Assembly: GCA_026770585.1 (NCBI GenBank)
Contig: MU646506.1
Coordinates: 571,638 to 585,796 of the forward strand
Direction of reading: 5' to 3'
DNA length: 14,159 nt
DNA from: Baffinella frigidus
Taxonomy: Eukaryota > Cryptophyceae > Cryptomonadales > Baffinellaceae
The first letter of the stretch is position 1; every line of letters begins with the position of its first letter. This document shows, one piece after another, positions 13,386-14,159 of the stretch. The translations under genes and the position numbers were made by a program. The notes below the pieces were generated by a model that saw only the letters and a program-made list of their open reading frames with translations, was not told the DNA's origin and made no database searches.

Positions 13386-13505
13386 CAGTGCACCGCGGGA
13401 ATGCCACTGTCGGCAAGAGAGGTACCGCGGTACCTCTCGGGAGGGAGAGGGACAGCGAGAGGGACAGACAGGGACGACAGTGTACCGCGGGAATGCCGCT
13501 ATCGG
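13386..13505. repeat. 28-bp direct repeats flanking a 22-bp perfect palindrome
   Basis: The copies at 13386-13413 and 13478-13505 share CAGTG, ACCGCGGGAATGCC and TCGG, with four differences. Just after the first copy lies GAGAGGTACCGCGGTACCTC plus TC (13417-13438), self-complementary throughout. CAGTG/CACTG can also pair within the first copy. Confidence 0.8.
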
Positions 13506-13509
13506 CGAT

Positions 13510-13800
13510 CGCGCGTAGGTCAGGCAGCCAGCTCCACCTGGGGGGGAAGCACAGAGTCATTCCTCTGATACCGAGAAGATTCTGCTAAGGTCAACCCCCA
13601 TACAAACCGTCAACTTTTGTGCAGATCGAGGGCGCCAATCTCTGGCGTATTCGGTCCGATAAAGAGGTTGACGAAGAAAAAAAAGAATTCGGGTCCTGAA
13701 TTCCAGGCTATAAATCCCCAAGCCGACAAGCTGTGGTAAGTCCACTGTTTTTGTTTTTGCGGTAGAAGGATGCCAGTGTGGTAACGACAACGGGCAGTGT
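13510..13800. other. No gene recognised
   Basis: Short minus-strand frames only. One exact GTCAACTTTTG lies at 13609-13619. GAATTC flanks GGGTCCT near 13686-13704. Confidence 0.45.
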
Positions 13801-14060
13801 CACAGGAGAGAGGTGTTGTTGCGGTTGGCGTGAGGACGTCCACCCGGGGGTTACGGTTCAGGATTTCGGGTTTCAGGGTTCAGGATTTCGGGTTGGTCAG
13901 GGTTCAGGATTTCGGGTTGGGGTCTCACAGGAGAGAGGTGTCACGGTTGGCGTGAGAGCGTCCACCCGGGGTCAGGGTTTCCGATTTCGGGTTTCGTGAT
14001 TGGGGTCTGACAGGAGAGAGGTGTTGCCGTTGCGCGCATCCACGAAGTTGCCGAAGCCTC
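13801..14060 (+). repeat. Three copies of a composite unit with TTTCGGG / TTCAGGA tails
   Basis: CACAGGAGAGAGGTG starts copies at 13801 and 13926, and GACAGGAGAGAGGTG one at 14009. The first two continue with GGTTGGCGTGAG and CGTCCACCCGGGG, then a run of TTTCGGG, TTCAGGG and TTCAGGA units. The third breaks off after TTGCGCGCATCCACG. Unit spacing is uneven (125 and 83 bp) because the 7-mer tails differ in length. Confidence 0.8.
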
Positions 14061-14125
14061 CGTTGGGCGTCACCAGCACACTGTTGTGAGCTCCCAGCTC
14101 CGGCCTAGAGTTTCGTGTTTGGAGA

Positions 14126-14159
14126 TTGGGGTTTGGGGTTTGGGGTTTGGGGTTTGGGG
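14126..14159 (+). repeat. TTTGGGG tract at the window edge
   Basis: Four TTTGGGG-type units follow TTTCGTGTTTGGAG and run to the last base, so the tract may continue beyond the window. Confidence 0.85.

Noticed and set aside
13183-13588. Ser/Leu-rich and Arg/Glu-rich open frames over the GA repeat
   Set aside because: These are low-complexity translations of a simple repeat on both strands.

Overview
The window reads as nuclear DNA of a eukaryote and is mostly non-coding and repeat-rich. It holds seven tracts of degenerate telomere-like 7-mers (core TTTAGGG, with TTTGGGG, TTTGAGG, TTTAGTG, TTTCGTG and TTTCGGG variants), several short terminal-inverted-repeat (TIR) elements, many near-perfect hairpins, and candidate exons bounded by GT and AG. 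TTTAGGG telomeres occur in land plants and most green algae and in some alveolates such as dinoflagellates and chromerids. The sequence does not let me choose, though an alga or protist is my guess. I found no tRNA, rRNA, CRISPR array or prokaryotic operon, and no protein of a family I recognise.

Layout. 1-970: no gene, then a degenerate telomere-like tract. 975-1826 (+): one open frame of 283 codons, doubtful. 1.7-3.4 kb: a cluster of unrelated perfect palindromes and hairpins. 3.4-4.2 kb: short tandem duplications. 4.2-4.6 kb: the longest telomere-like tract. 5.0-5.9 kb: a 372-bp foldback element with decayed relatives on both sides. 5.9-7.4 kb: two families of small TIR elements. 7.7-9.5 kb: repeated blocks that on the minus strand look like diverged exon copies, interrupted by two MITE-like elements. 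9.49-12.16 kb: a candidate multi-exon minus-strand gene lying between two telomere-like tracts. 12.2-14.16 kb: tandem repeats, a GA-rich stretch, palindromes and further telomere-like tracts.

The most interesting part is the minus strand from about 12.0 to 8.2 kb. Repeat copies there stay open in one frame and often differ at third codon positions (motifs FKCVVEFPGG, GRNPxRxLxDRLxLLS, VxDADSARAxYSR). Candidate introns keep reading phase, and a chain of six exons (11642 to 9572) gives 415 codons including a stop that falls inside the telomere-like repeat. A 141-bp element sits at a candidate splice acceptor, with a 5-bp target duplication that recreates the AG in the same phase. All of this is read by eye: the exon model is a hypothesis, and no function is assigned.
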